Made by a program: the position numbers and the translations under genes
Notes under the pieces: generated by a model
Told to the model about the DNA's origin: nothing
Database searches by the model: none
The model's input: the letters and a program-made list of their open reading frames with translations, nothing else
Source: Branchinecta lynchi
Lineage: Eukaryota; Arthropoda; Branchiopoda; Anostraca; Branchinectidae
NCBI GenBank assembly: GCA_023053575.1
Contig: JAKZAP010000007.1
Span: forward strand, 16,583,508-16,647,507
Length of the DNA stretch: 64,000 nucleotides
Direction of reading: 5' to 3'
Part shown: positions 22,410 to 32,779 of the stretch, piece by piece
Layout: each line of letters opens with the position of its first letter
Position numbering within the stretch: position 1 is the first letter of the stretch

Positions 22410-23330
22410 CATAATGAGGAGCACCCTTGTTTTAAGTGATCAGAATTCTAAAGTTAACCAGAATTCTTTGAGGAGTTAATTTTAATATTATAATAATATA
22501 TAATAATATATTATAATAATAATACGTGTTTTGGTGCCACCACGATTTTCTATGAGGTATTTTTCGCTACTGCAGGTAACGTCACAATAAAAATAGACTA
22601 TAGAATGGCGACAAGCTAAAAGCTTAACGCCAAATGTAATAATACTAAATGTATATTTTCTGTATACTATATATTATTATTCTCGTCGGGATTCCTAAAT
22701 TCCCTCATGAGCAGGTAACACTGATCTGTGAAAGATTAGCAATGGCATATTTGTGATTTGTAATCACTTAATGCTAGCTAAAATCTTGGGTGTCCCTTTT
22801 AATTTTTGTTGTCTGTTTTCATCGAACTAGGTTGCTATTGAGGACACGAATGTTTGATACCGGTACCTGAAATCTTGACTCGTCCTAACGGTGACCCACA
22901 AAAGATGGCAGATTTGACTTGAGCAAAAGCTGAAGATGAGACTGGGATTAAGAACTCCAAAATTGTGTATCCAGATAATGTACACAGCATTTACTCTGTG
23001 GGCTATAAGCCAGTCGTTCCGTCCTCAAACGTCGAAATACAATTTACCTGAGTTCCAAGTTTCATTTAATTCTGAAACCTAATTTCATTCAAATGTACCA
23101 CAATCCCAGCAGTGTTTGATCAGGCAGGAAATTTACCAGGGTTTCTTGAACAGTTCCACGAACGTACAAAGCTTGTGACGAAAATAATAAATTCCGAACT
23201 TCTAATCTGAAATCTTTAGTAATAGTTCTCAAATATCCAGCACTTGTTCAAAAATACACCGAAAGATCAGTGAACTTTCGACAAGACAAGTTTGCCACAA
23301 ACCCCTGATTTTGTTTGTACCCCATGCCAA
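22410..23330. other. No gene identified; AT-rich
   Basis: There are runs of TATAATAATA near 22485-22520 and 22660-22680. No domain or exon stands out. Confidence 0.4.
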
Positions 23331-23334
23331 ACGC

Positions 23335-23545
23335 AGGTTATCTCTAGCGTTTGACAGAGCATATGCCTAACGCTGGATACCCTATGCCAAAGGCTGGATA
23401 CCGGTACCTCAACCCTGGCGTTCACTCAAATCATCATTATTTGATTCGTAACAGTATCCAGCATTTGACATAGCGTACCTAGTGTTAGGCATAGGTTATG
23501 CCAAACACTAGGTATATCCAACATTTGGCATAGGGTATCTAAAAT
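23335..23545. repeat. Clustered direct and inverted copies of a ~24-bp word
   Basis: Variants of TATGCCAAACGCTGGATACC occur at about 23320-23405 on the plus strand and in reverse complement at about 23455-23540 (like GTATCCAGCATTTGACATAG). The two small arrays face each other, so the region can fold back. There is no protein. Confidence 0.6.
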
Positions 23546-24519
23546 AAGGGATTGTATGCGTGCGTATTTTTTGGGCTCCAAAAGAAAAAACCACCATACA
23601 ACACTGAAATAACAACAAGGAGGAGTGCGGATTTTTGGCCCCAAAGGGCCACCATACGTCTCGTCAACACTGCTGTTCTTTAGGTTCAAGTTGTACCATA
23701 AATATGCCTTGTTTTGCCATTTCTCGGCGCCACCGAGACCTGATGACCAAAACAAGCTTTCTCTGCCGCACCTTAGTCCCATCCAGACGAGCAAGAAACA
23801 CCCTTAGGTTTTACATTTACGACTGTCTGCGAGTCATGTTACTATTTACCAACTCCTCATTTCAGGCCCTGTCTTCTGGTCAGTTTTTGGTGAGTAAAAC
23901 CTGCCTGTTCCCAAGGTGCATTGACGAAAAACTGGTCGCCCCGAGGCTAATGTCTTGTATCAGCATAAACAATGTAAATCAGGACTCACGGTCTGTACTG
24001 ATCTGTCTCGCTTACGAAAGTTTCTGTCGGGGAAGACGAAGAGTTGCGTTTGGCTCGGCGAGCACCGTCCTCTGGACCAGACAGATGGTCGGGAAGAGAA
24101 CCTTTTAGTTCAGTCGCTGTCTTGGGCAGACGGAGAAACGGCAGTTTGAATGTGTCAAGTGTGGCTGGCGTAGAGACAGCTTGATAGTGCCTATGAAAGT
24201 GTTGTGATCTGTGCTCGGCTCCCCCCAAGTGGTAAATGTCTGTTGAATTCAAGGATATAGAAAGTGTGATCGGTCGTCGAGTCTAGCTGGATGCTTGGGA
24301 CCAATGCCCAAAACAGATTTTTGAGGTAAGTGTAAACTTTTGACATTCTGCGCCAACGCCTGGACAGTTGTGGCTTATTTCTTTGAACTTCACTAAATTT
24401 TCCTCAGAACAGTTCAGTTTAAGCATACGTTGGGATACTGTGAACTGCCGCGAAAGCAATGGGAATCTGTTTGGGAAAGTTTAACCGAACAGGAAGCAGA
24501 TACGACACTATATTTACCG

Positions 24520-24800
24520 ATCCGTATTCACTCAAATAGGCTTGAAAACTACATTGTAAAAAAAAAATCTTGCGGTATTTGCTAGTGGGGTTAATTTTGT
24601 CTTTATTGAGATAAGATTATCCCTAATTCGGATTAATGTTGTCCCAATAGAGATAAAATTAATCCCAGTAGCATATACTGCATCCCTATTAGGAGAAACT
24701 TTTTACAGTGTAGTCGAAAATGCGTTACTTCGTGGCTCCGCTCGAGGGCTCCGCTATGATCGACTGAAACTTTTTCTTTCGGATTTGTGGTACTCTGGGT
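24520..24800 (+). repeat. Dispersed repeat D, copy 1 (interrupted)
   Basis: TTCACTCAAATAGGCTTGAA and ATGCGTTACTTCGTGGCTCC, split by the MITE at 24549-24713, recur near 34080-34130, 38410-38465 and 48250-48300. Boundaries are unclear. Confidence 0.55.
24549..24713. mobile_element. Small MITE with CTACAYTGTAAAAA ends
   Basis: CTACATTGTAAAAA at the left and, read inward, CTACACTGTAAAAA at the right are terminal inverted repeats of a 165-bp insertion. It interrupts a dispersed repeat whose other copies (34.1, 38.4, 48.2 kb) read straight through CTTGAAGATCGGATGAAAAT. Flanking TTGAAAA and TCGAAAA may be a 7-bp duplication with one change. Superfamily unknown. Confidence 0.6.
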
Positions 24801-25175
24801 GCTTTTAGAAACTGCATCGGTAAACGAGCGTTTAAAAATAAATCTATTTTCGGTCACACGCAATTACGGGGTGGCCTTACCGTCTGTAACTGAACATTTC
24901 CTGATCTTCAGCCATTGAAAAGCATATTGTTGTTGAAATTAGTTTCTCCGCGTCGGGATGAAAACTTTCTTGTCGAGCCAGCAGTGCATGCTTTGAACGT
25001 CACTACTAGTGCACAAGACGAAAAATAATAATTTTTTTTAGCACAGCCAAAATTCAAAATGCAAAATTGTATTCAAATTCGCGATATAAAAATAAGCTGG
25101 CTTTTCAGTTAAACTTTAACGTATGTCTGCTGTCAGTTCTCTATGTGAGAATCTGCTAGGTTGAATTTTGTCGTA

Positions 25176-25262
25176 TTCTTTGTCGTAACAAGCACATAGG
25201 CCAGAGGTTAAAGCCTGTAAAAATTGATTATTCTTGTACCGCATATTTGGGGGGGGGGGGGT
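25176..25262 (+). repeat. Remnant of a G-tract hAT-like MITE subfamily
   Basis: ACATAGGCCAGAGGTTAAAG, then CCTGTAAAAATTGATTATTC and a G13 run match the order seen at 40210-40385 (minus) and 63685-63880. Terminal repeats are not preserved here. Confidence 0.5.
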
Positions 25263-25378
25263 CTCCCGTTCGTCACATTGTCATGGTTATGAGTAGATAA
25301 ATATTCTTTGAGCCCAAGCTGACTTTGAAACATTTATTCAAACAATGCTTACAACGGCTACGTCAGCTACGATTCTTC

Positions 25379-25426
25379 ATCAGCGATATTTCGGCCCTTC
25401 TTGGCAAGGGTCCTCGTCAGGCTGTC
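25379..25426 (-). ncRNA. Hammerhead ribozyme, type I minimal (family A), intact core
   Basis: Read on the minus strand: stem I GACAGC with GCTGAT (CAGC/GCTG pairs); CTGACGA; stem II GG, bulged A, CCCTT, loop GCCAAG, AAGGG, CC; then GAAA, TAT and C17 before the expected cleavage site. A15.1 and U16.1 give the very short stem III known from retroelement hammerheads in animals. Every core nucleotide required for cleavage is present. Its inverted twin is at 25635-25682. Confidence 0.85.
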
Positions 25427-25634
25427 AATCCTCTGGTTCAACTTCGGGGAAGGAAACAAACCTGTAATAGATAACTGAAGCTTCTACCGAGTATAAATAT
25501 CTTATTAATAATTATTATTCTTATTAATTAATCTTATTATATTATTAATCTTATTAATAAGATATTATAGTCGGTAGAAGCTTCAGTTATTTATTACAGG
25601 TTTGTTTCCTTCCCCGAAGTTGAACCAGAGGATT

Positions 25635-25682
25635 GACAGCCTGACGAGGACCCTTGCCAAGAAGGGCCGAAATATCGCTGAT
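25635..25682 (+). ncRNA. Hammerhead ribozyme, type I minimal (family A), intact core
   Basis: Stem I strands are at 25635-25640 and 25677-25682, CTGACGA at 25641-25647, stem II at 25648-25668, GAAA at 25669-25672, TAT at 25673-25675 and C17 at 25676, with predicted cleavage before G25677. It is identical over the 48 nt to the inverted copy at 25379-25426. A stem III of one or two pairs suggests it would work best as a dimer or in the presence of a protein, as reported for similar motifs. Confidence 0.87.
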
Positions 25683-26304
25683 GAAGAATCGTAGCTGACG
25701 TAGCCGTTGTAAACATTGTTTGAATAAATGGTTATGAGTAGGTCTTCTATGGCTCATCTATCTCTTGATAATGGGAGCGTTGTAGGTTTATGGGTTTGAA
25801 TACTGTGACACAGTGCCTGTGTCAGGTGAGGTTCTTGACAGTAAAGCTATCCGAGTGGCATCGCCGCCGGTTCGTCGCAAGAGCCGGCGATAGAAACGTT
25901 GGTCGTAAATGTTCCCAGAACCTGCTCACGCCTGACACAGAGTGTACTTCGCTCAAATAATTTTCCTTCAGTGGAATAAAACGGCACTTGGCGGCACTGT
26001 GCGAAGTTGAATAGCGTCCAAAGAAGCAAACCTCACGCCGGTGATCCTAGTGAAGAATAAGAAACGTCACCCAAACCAATGTCAAAATTGCTCCAAAATC
26101 TGTGTAAACCAATGAACAACGTTCGTTATGGTGACATTTTTGGTTGTTCGCTAGGCAGACGGCGATTCTTCGTCAGTACGAAGAGTTATTGCCATCAAGA
26201 GTAAGCTATTGGAGTTGCCTGATCAGTCATCCATAAGTACCTCCACTCTTTCTTAACTGCTGGGCCAGGCTTTTTACAGGGTATTGGCTAGGATGACTAG
26301 CCAA

Positions 26305-26473
26305 CAGGCCCGTATCCAGGAATTTATTTCGGGGGGGGGTGCCTTTGGGGAGGGGGGGTTTGCCTGTGGTTCGGACAAAAAAGACATAGATCAGAGGGAA
26401 AAGCATACAAAATTATTATTTTTTTCGGGGGGGGGGGGTCAACGCCTCCCCCCCCCCCCTGGATACGGCCCTG
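26305..26473. mobile_element. hAT-like G-tract MITE, 169 bp
   Basis: The terminal inverted repeats are CAGGCCCGTATCCAGG and, read inward from the right, CAGGGCCGTATCCAGG. Flanking octamers CTAGCCAA and CTAGCCAC match at 7 of 8 positions, as expected of an old hAT duplication. The interior has GACATAGATCAGAGGGAAAA between two G tracts and ends in a C tract, so the ends can pair over a long stretch. Non-coding. Confidence 0.85.
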
Positions 26474-26481
26474 CTAGCCAC

Positions 26482-27730
26482 CTACCATAATTTACTAGCC
26501 GTCTACCATAGTTTATGTAACGTAACTAGGCAATGCTTTTTGATGTGGTAGGGAAGCTAGGGCTGGCCTTCCGCCAAGGTGCTGTGCTGATGATGCAAGT
26601 TGAAATTTGTTGACGCAACATTGGATTGTCAAGACGCAAACCAAGCTCCCATTTTGGCGCAAAACGGACAAACTCAGCGTTTTGATCGAAAAGTATTGGG
26701 GGGCGTCTAGTTATTATGATTTTAAAAGCATAAGCGATACTAGATGCAACACCCCAGTTTCTAGTAGAGACAAATTACTGTCAGCACAGAATGTCAATTA
26801 TATTTGCTGATGCTTTTTTGTTTTTCTGTATTTCCACCCGCTGTTAAAACCTGCCAAGTTTTGTTTTTTAAGTTAAATTTTAATGATTTGTGTTACTGAA
26901 ATATAAAATATGGGCCAGTGAGGGCAGTCAAATTAAGCGTTTAGCTTACTTAAATGAATCAGTAAATACTTTTATAAAAAAGAAAATAATACAGAAAGAA
27001 TAGAAGAAAGAACAGAAAAGAAAGAAAAAAACGAAAGGAATAATGGGAAAACCATGCAACCGTCTCACTATCGTCCAAACAGCATAAAATAAAATATTAC
27101 TCAACGGTGGTCTGTCAAGAAATGTTTCTTCAGCCGCGCCTTGAAATGCATAATAATATCAATTTAGAGAGTCGGAAATAAATGAATTATTATCATATTA
27201 ATACCGTTATCGTGGTACTAGATGAGTTTTTGAATTTAGTCTCAAGTCAAATAATGGGGACGAAAGTTTAATAAATTAATTAATAATTAAAATATATATA
27301 AAAATATAAAAAAAATTAGGAAGATAAATAATTAGGGAGGTTTCTGAAGATAACTATGGAACATCGAGATATTTCCTTGTATTTAGGGTGAATTTAAATG
27401 TATTTGTTATGGGGTTGTTGTGGTGTTCGATATACATTTTTGTTCCGCTATAGCCCAATGCGCTTTATTTTGAATTATATATCATATTCTGACGGCTCAC
27501 AAGCGTTCCGTCGGTTGCAGCACATAGATTTTCCACATTGCCGGAGTAAGCCCCGTGAAGGCCCAGAGGTACAATAGAGGTATGCCAGTCAGCTAAAGTA
27601 TCCAATTAATGGCTCCTAAAAACTGTAGACTAATGTTAGAAGTTAACTAACGCTCAAATTAGCGTAGGCTACCTCTACTGCAGTCGAAATATAGGGCCAA
27701 CCTCGTTAACTCAGATTGGCTCAGTTTGCT
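26482..27730. other. No gene identified
   Basis: This stretch is AT-rich, with A-rich runs at 26970-27050 and TA-rich sequence at 27250-27320. Nothing in the short frames resembles a known domain. Confidence 0.4.
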
Positions 27731-27734
27731 CGAT

Positions 27735-28515
27735 TTTGGTCAGTGGGGGGGGGGGGGGGGTCCCGAATTCCGGCGATCGGAGTTAAGGAACTTAAGGTAC
27801 TTCCAGATGTGCTAGGACGATGAAACTTGGCTGAAAAATTGCAGAATTGACAAGATTGGCTTAGAAATAGTCACTTCCCAGATCCGACCATCCCTTAATT
27901 TACTGATCTTAACCGGAAAGTATAAAAAATGCTTTTAAGTATAATTCACATTTTCGTGATCGCCATGAGCCCTTTATGATTTTTGTCTGAAGGATTTTGC
28001 TTAGAAATCAATTTCTAGCTCCCTCAAAGGACGCATCTTCACCGCACAGTGAAAGAAATATTTTTGACCAAACGGTACATTTCATGATCCCAGAGGACCC
28101 TGATGTTTGTGCCTCAAGGGTTTTGCTTTAACTGAATTTCTAGTACCCTTAAAGTGCGTATCTTAACCAAAAAGTGAAAAAGAAACTTTTGACCAAACGA
28201 TACATTTCATGGTCCCTGAGGGCCCATGATGTTTGTGCCACGAGTGTTTGGCTTAAATAAATTTCTGGTACTCTTAAAGTGCACATCTTAACCGAGTAGT
28301 GAACAAAATACTTTTGACCAAACGACATATATTTGTGATCCCCAAGGGCCCATGATCATTTTTGCCTCAAGTGTGTTGCTTTCAAGTGCATCCCTTAATA
28401 CTGTTTACCAAACGGTACAGTTTCGTGATTTCCAAGGGCCCATGATAATTCTTATCTTATCGGGTTTTGCTTACAAATGATTCACATAATTTGTGCCAAT
28501 TTGGAGCTACGAGTT
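27735..28515 (+). mobile_element. Family H fragment (3' half units)
   Basis: After a G17 run it reads CCGAATTCCGGCGATCGGAG and TACTTCCAGATGTGCTAGGA, then GATGAAACTTGGCTG. It then passes into the family's 3' region of repeated CATTTTCGTGATC / GGGCCCATGAT / TTTTGCTTACAAATGA units (about 27890-28480), the same region as at 44100-44640. Both element ends are missing. Confidence 0.7.
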
Positions 28516-29039
28516 GAATCAATAAAACTGTGTATCTATCTAATAATTTTCAGTACACATATAACCAAATTTTATTAAACAGTTTTGATTACAAAAAACG
28601 CGAAAAGTTATTTTCTTGCCTTTCCCTTCCGAAATGCCTTTTCCATGAGTGAATTTGTATTGCCCAGTAGTATAGCCCTCTTGCTCTGTCCATTCCCCTG
28701 CGAGCCGGTGTATAAAATTAGAGATCAGCCGGTGAGGTTTGCTATGTGAAACATTCTTGGCAGATAGGACTTGTTGCCGTTGCCAAGGGACTTGCGAGTG
28801 GTGGACGGGGTGCTTGGCAGATAGCATGTAATCCCCTTTGAAGACTTAAGGACAGCAGCAGGAGGTCTTAGGGATGTTGGCAGACCTGTATCGAAGTATG
28901 TTGAAATTCTTTTTTTTTTCGATGTCTGGACGTTCTGTCACGGTTGGAGGCTAACAAGGGTTTCTTGTTCTTGATTTGTTCTGTCTGTTCATGGTTCGCT
29001 AGCCAGGGTGTTAATCGGTTTATCTTGAACCCGTCAGGT

Positions 29040-29480
29040 CAGTAACAGTTCAGTTAACTACTATCTTAAAGCACACCTCGCAGTGTTTACTGTTTAGGTT
29101 CTAATATTTGACACTATTTTAATATTGTGAAACTAGGTTCTGCTTTTACGAATTGCCCACAGCTTTGGCTGTTTTAAGCCTTTTCCTACGTCCATTGACT
29201 CCTTGCAAAAAAATCGGCCAAGTTCAGGTAACTGGTTTTACACAGGTGCGAACGCGAACACTAGTGGGGAGCATAATGCAAATGGAAAAGAGTGAATCAT
29301 GGCAAGTGCAAAGATAAGTGAGGGATCGTTAGCGGGCTTACAATGTCACATTTGGATCTCGGGTCTCGGGCTTAAGGATAATGAATCCAATTACGGAAGT
29401 AGGTTGCATTGGCATTATAGACACGAAAAATACCGATTTTCCGTTCTTCATTGGCTATTGCATCTTCTTAAGTCCCACTG
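29040..29480 (-). repeat. Dispersed repeat R, copy 1
   Basis: It is homologous, in opposite orientation, to 37545-37930 and 53690-53935. Shared words include AAAGCAGAAC/GTTCTGCTTT, GGCTGTTTTAAGCC and a TAAATACTGCGAGG-like segment with CCTTTAAG. Length is about 400 bp, without coding sense or clear terminal repeats. Confidence 0.5.
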
Positions 29481-29527
29481 ATAGCGATTTATGCTTTGCT
29501 TAGCAAACCTTTCCAGTACTGTTGAAG

Positions 29528-29872
29528 ACAAGAGCTACGAGCTCATATGGCACTTGTACGAGTAGGTGGCTGGTAGGTGGTACAAGAAAGTAGAACGTTA
29601 CCCCTAGGCTCGGACCTAGAAATAGGATACCTAGATTGGCTGGAGTCTGAGCATTCCTGGCGTCGCCTCCTATCATCCAGGGTAAATGACTTTACTACCT
29701 TCCGAGTTTAGATCCACAAGTTTTATCCCTAAGAGTGCCACACAGTTTCCGGTACCCCCCCCCCCCCCCTCCCCAACTCTCCTTACCGCGGCCGAGTCTG
29801 ATCGGACAGATAAATGGATCATTTAACTAAAAGATCTCTTCTTTCCGCCGATCAAGTTTCACTCGAATCTGA
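29528..29872 (-). mobile_element. Family H fragment, 3' terminal part
   Basis: On the minus strand the family terminus (CATATGAGCTCGTAGCTC then TTGT) ends at 29528. Inward units keep GTTTCACTCGAATCTG (the reverse of CAGATTCGAGTGAAAC) and a C14 tract at 29755-29770. The fragment stops where a hammerhead repeat begins. Confidence 0.7.
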
Positions 29873-29874
29873 AA

Positions 29875-30090
29875 ATAAATATTCCCTGAGCCCAAGCTGA
29901 CTTAGGAACGTATATTCAAATAATGCATAAAACGGATATGTCAGCTACGATGCTTTGGCAGCGATATTTCGGCCCTTCTTGGCAAGGGTCCTCGTCGGGC
30001 TGTCAATCTTCCAGGTCAGCTTCGGGGAAGGAAACAAACCAGCAATAAATAACTGAAGCTTCTACCGACTATAATATCTTATTTGGGCAA
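29875..30090 (-). mobile_element. Hammerhead repeat family A, single arm
   Basis: The order is the same as the left arm of 25297-25727, from AAATATTCCCTGAGCCCAAG to GGAAGGAAACAAACC and AACTGAAGCTTCTACCGACT. The centre and second arm are absent, and no target duplication is visible. Confidence 0.75.
29957..30004 (-). ncRNA. Hammerhead ribozyme motif (family A) with one core change
   Basis: All stems match the intact copy (CAGC/GCTG; CCCTT/AAGGG) and GAAA, TAT and C17 are kept. The catalytic box reads CCGACGA instead of CTGACGA, so U4 is lost and cleavage should fail. Confidence 0.75.
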
Positions 30091-30194
30091 ATTACTTTTA
30101 ACTACCACTGTAGGGGAAAAACTAGTCCTGAAATTTATTTTTGACAAGGCTGCTTTGTTTTGCTGCACGATTGGAACAAGGAATTTTTGTCCGA

Positions 30195-30300
30195 CTACGT
30201 CAGCTGGGTTTATTAGAGCTATATTTCGGCCCATCTTGGCAAGTGCTTTCTTCAGGCTCTAGCCGCTGAAGCTGGAAATAGAACTGAGATTTGAAGCAAG
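30195..30300 (-). mobile_element. Hammerhead repeat family B, single arm
   Basis: On the minus strand: AGCTTCAGCGGCTAGAGC, the hammerhead, TAATAAACCCAGCTGACG. This is the half-arm of the element at 46094-46340 with different stem I bases. Confidence 0.7.
30214..30261 (-). ncRNA. Hammerhead ribozyme motif (family B), 6-bp stem I
   Basis: Stem I is TAGAGC with GCTCTA, a full 6 pairs, while family A uses CAGC/GCTG at the same place. This paired change supports the fold. CTGAAGA, GAAA, TAT and A17 are intact. Stem II has lost pairing near the core (AAGCACTT against GATGGGCC), so activity is uncertain. Confidence 0.7.
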
Positions 30301-30398
30301 ATTTGCCAACAGTTTAACCTAGGCTTAGCTCCCACGTTTGGTGGTGGATAATAATCGGATGTTCACTTGAAGAATCTGAGTTTGCCAAGCCTTGTGGG

Positions 30399-30423
30399 CA
30401 GGCCCGTATCCAGGAATTGATTT

Positions 30424-30456
<33 letters not shown>

Positions 30457-30572
30457 CGCCTGCGGGTCCGACAAGAAAGCACAAAAGAGACATAGATCAG
30501 AGGGACATTTTTGTATGTTTCGAGGGGGGGGGGGGGGTCAACCCCCGACCCCCCCCCCTGGATACGGCCCTG
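30399..30572. mobile_element. hAT-like G-tract MITE, 174 bp
   Basis: It is a sister of 26305-26473: the same inverted ends and the same interior GACATAGATCAGAGGGACAT. Flanks are CTTGTGGG and CGTGTGGG (7 of 8). A pure G run of 31 bases stands at 30425-30455. Gly-rich and Pro-rich frames over it are artefacts. Confidence 0.85.
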
Positions 30573-30599
30573 CGTGTGGGTTATACTTTCCAAGAAATG

Positions 30600-31300
30600 T
30601 AATTGGTTGGTCTTCCTGATTCCGTCCAGGTGGTGATGTTGCCTCTTGCCTGCGCGAGAGGGGTATCCCCGCTAAGTCTTTATATTATAATTTATTTGTG
30701 CCTTCGATAAATCGGTACCCCTTAAGCGGTGCCAGTCACGTCATGTGTGGCAATAAAAGATAGATACGCCTTCTCTAGCTTAAACTCTTTGCAGTCCCTT
30801 CGGTTTCCTTCAAATTACATTTATCGACTGTGATCAACTCTTACACCCTACACCCCACCCCACCCCCACACAAAGTTCAACGGGAAATGCTTTATTTAAG
30901 GCTTCAAACTAATTTTTTTTTACGAAATCAACTAAATTACACGTTTTTTACGGCGGTAATCCGTAGCTTTGGAACAGTAAATGGAAGGTGCTTTCTGACC
31001 TAAAAAGTGTAACTTTTATCAAAAGGTGTCATTTTCGGAGAAAAAGTGACGTAGTTTCACCAGAGGCAAAAAGTGTTAATAAGTACGAAAAGTGTCACTT
31101 GGCAACCCTGCCCATCAGCTCTGCAGTTCCTACGATCCTTCTTCAGTAAACCACTGTAATAGGCCAACCTCCTCAAGGCCTTCACATTAGTAATAATAAT
31201 GGATTTATGCCTTGCTTATGTAGAAATAGATCGGAGTAACAACATAGAGATAAAGGGTTGAACGAAGCAAAATAACGAACAAATTGAGGACCGTCTGTTT
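30600..31300. other. No gene identified
   Basis: The stretch near 30660-30780 (ending CAATAAAAGATAGATA) resembles the 3' end of a LINE, but no reading frame supports it. The rest shows nothing. Confidence 0.3.
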
Positions 31301-31302
31301 AC

Positions 31303-31482
31303 CTTCCAACAGAGCGCTTTTTATTGCGCCTTTTTCTGTGCGCTTGTCTGTTCTAACTGCGTCGAAATTGCAAGTTATGATGCCGGATCCGCTTAGCATG
31401 TGGCGCGGTTGCGAACAATTGGTTGCTAACCGATCATTGCAAGACAGGATGTCCTTGCTTCGTTTATGGCTTGCTCCGAGCT
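31303..31482 (-). CDS. Candidate internal exon, unknown product
   Basis: On the minus strand a good acceptor (CTCTCCTTGCAG) precedes a 180-base open stretch that ends before a donor-like GAAG/GTAAAC. Both ends are in phase 1 and the length is a multiple of three. The translation includes LGASHKRSKDILSCNDRL and MLSGSGIITCNFDAVRTDK, with no domain I know. The plus strand is also open here, so chance cannot be excluded. Confidence 0.25.
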
Positions 31483-31549
31483 CTGCAAGGAGAGCAGATG
31501 AAGACGAACACACTACTAATATACCTTGTCGTTATTTTTCTCGCCTGTA

Positions 31550-32435
31550 GTTCATCGTCAGGGTTGCCTCATCTCGCACCATAGTGTGAGTTGTCACTCT
31601 ATTGTGTTTTTGTCACTCTTGTCCCACGTAGGGCATAAAGTTCAGTGTGTCATTTCCAGCATTTTCCGAGCGAAAGTGACTATTTCCCGTTTTTTCATGG
31701 AAACATAATTAAGATCTGTCAATTTTGCAGCATTTATACTGACGAAAAGTGACCATTTCATATTTTTCATGAAAATAAAATTTCTCTCTCAGTTCACTCT
31801 CTGTTTTCGACCAAAAGTCAATCTCTAAATTTTTTTGATATGGTAATCCTGTTCACCGCTGTTTTCTGTAGTTTGTTCCGTGAGCCTATATGATAGGCTG
31901 TGATATGGTACATATTAAAAAATGGCTAAACAACTGCAAACGAAAATTGGATTACAGTTCTGTTTCTTCCAGTTGAAGTTACACTTATTTCATGATATTG
32001 TATTCTTTTGCAAAAGCAAACAGGCCATAGCAACAACGAATATACTAAAAAGAAGAAAAACAAATCCCATTCTCAGTAAAACAAACATATTTATTACATG
32101 AAGTCTTCTCGATGCTTCGTTGCTGTCCGGATGAACTTCGCGAAATTTAGCTAACCCGAACCATTTAACCATCAACTTAATTAGCTAATCATTCCCTAAA
32201 AGATTACCCTTCCAAAAATTCCTCCCTTATTCATTTTAGCTCGTCGCATTCATACGTAAAATAGCATAAGCTTTCATCCAATCACTTAGCGGTTTTCTTA
32301 GCAGAAAGGCTGTGAACACCCCAGAACAGATTATTCAGAGAAATGGACACAATAAAAATTATCAAATTTATCACAATAAAAAATGTCAAATATTTGGTAC
32401 TTTTTTTCGGTTGTGTTTCTATCATACGCCAGCAG
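31550..32435. other. No gene identified
   Basis: Repeated short words around GAAAAGTGACTATTTC and CGAAAAGTGACCATTT occur near 31670-31810, related to AGTGTCAC words at 31000-31100, perhaps an old tandem repeat. I see no exon. Confidence 0.35.
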
Positions 32436-32439
32436 CCAA

Positions 32440-32453
32440 CTCCGGCTCAAGCA

Positions 32454-32484
<31 letters not shown>

Positions 32485-32750
32485 CTCAGAAATTGTGTGG
32501 AACTGGCATGCCTAGTGGTCAAACGATTTGAACGAAACTTGGAATTTAGTGTGATCATATACCCTAGATGGTCCATTTGTTGGTTATGGAGCTGGACGGT
32601 TCAGACGAATGTTCAGATTCGAGTGAAACTTGATGAAACTTTACGAGCAGCTCCGACAGCAGCACTAGATCTCCCATTCATAGGTCTGAACCGCAACGGT
32701 GAGGGAGTTGGAAGGAGGGATTTTGTGACGTCTTTACTTTTACTTTTCTT
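32440..32750 (+). mobile_element. Family H internal fragment with 31-base G run
   Basis: G31 at 32454-32484 is followed by GTCAAACGATTTGAACGAAA and CAGATTCGAGTGAAACTTGA, as in units near 36890 and 43180. Ends of the element are missing; a hammerhead family B tail follows at about 32780. Confidence 0.6.
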
Positions 32751-32779
32751 TATAGTTTATTTGTATTATTTAAAGAGCA

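Larger units (their letters stand above)
25297..25727. mobile_element. Foldback hammerhead element, complete, 431 bp
   Basis: A perfect 14-bp direct repeat ATGGTTATGAGTAG (25283-25296 and 25728-25741) flanks it. The left arm (minus) and right arm (plus) are near-identical inverted copies of ~190 bp: TTTATTCAAACAATG, then GTCAGCTACGATTCTTCATC, then the hammerhead, GGAAGGAAACAAACCTGTAA and AACTGAAGCTTCTACCGA. They meet in an AT-only centre (25500-25570, TTATTAATAATTATTATTC and similar). Each arm carries an intact ribozyme transcribed outward. No protein is encoded. A 14-bp duplication fits target-primed retrotransposition of Penelope-like elements or retrozymes better than a DNA transposon (inference). 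Confidence 0.88.

Noticed and set aside
23635..24323. Open frames and a donor-like GAG/GTAAGTG at 24323
   Set aside because: Several frames on both strands are open with no consistent coding signal. A non-coding first exon is possible but unsupported.
30392..30619. Poly-glycine/poly-proline frames
   Set aside because: Created by the G31 tract and C tract of a MITE.
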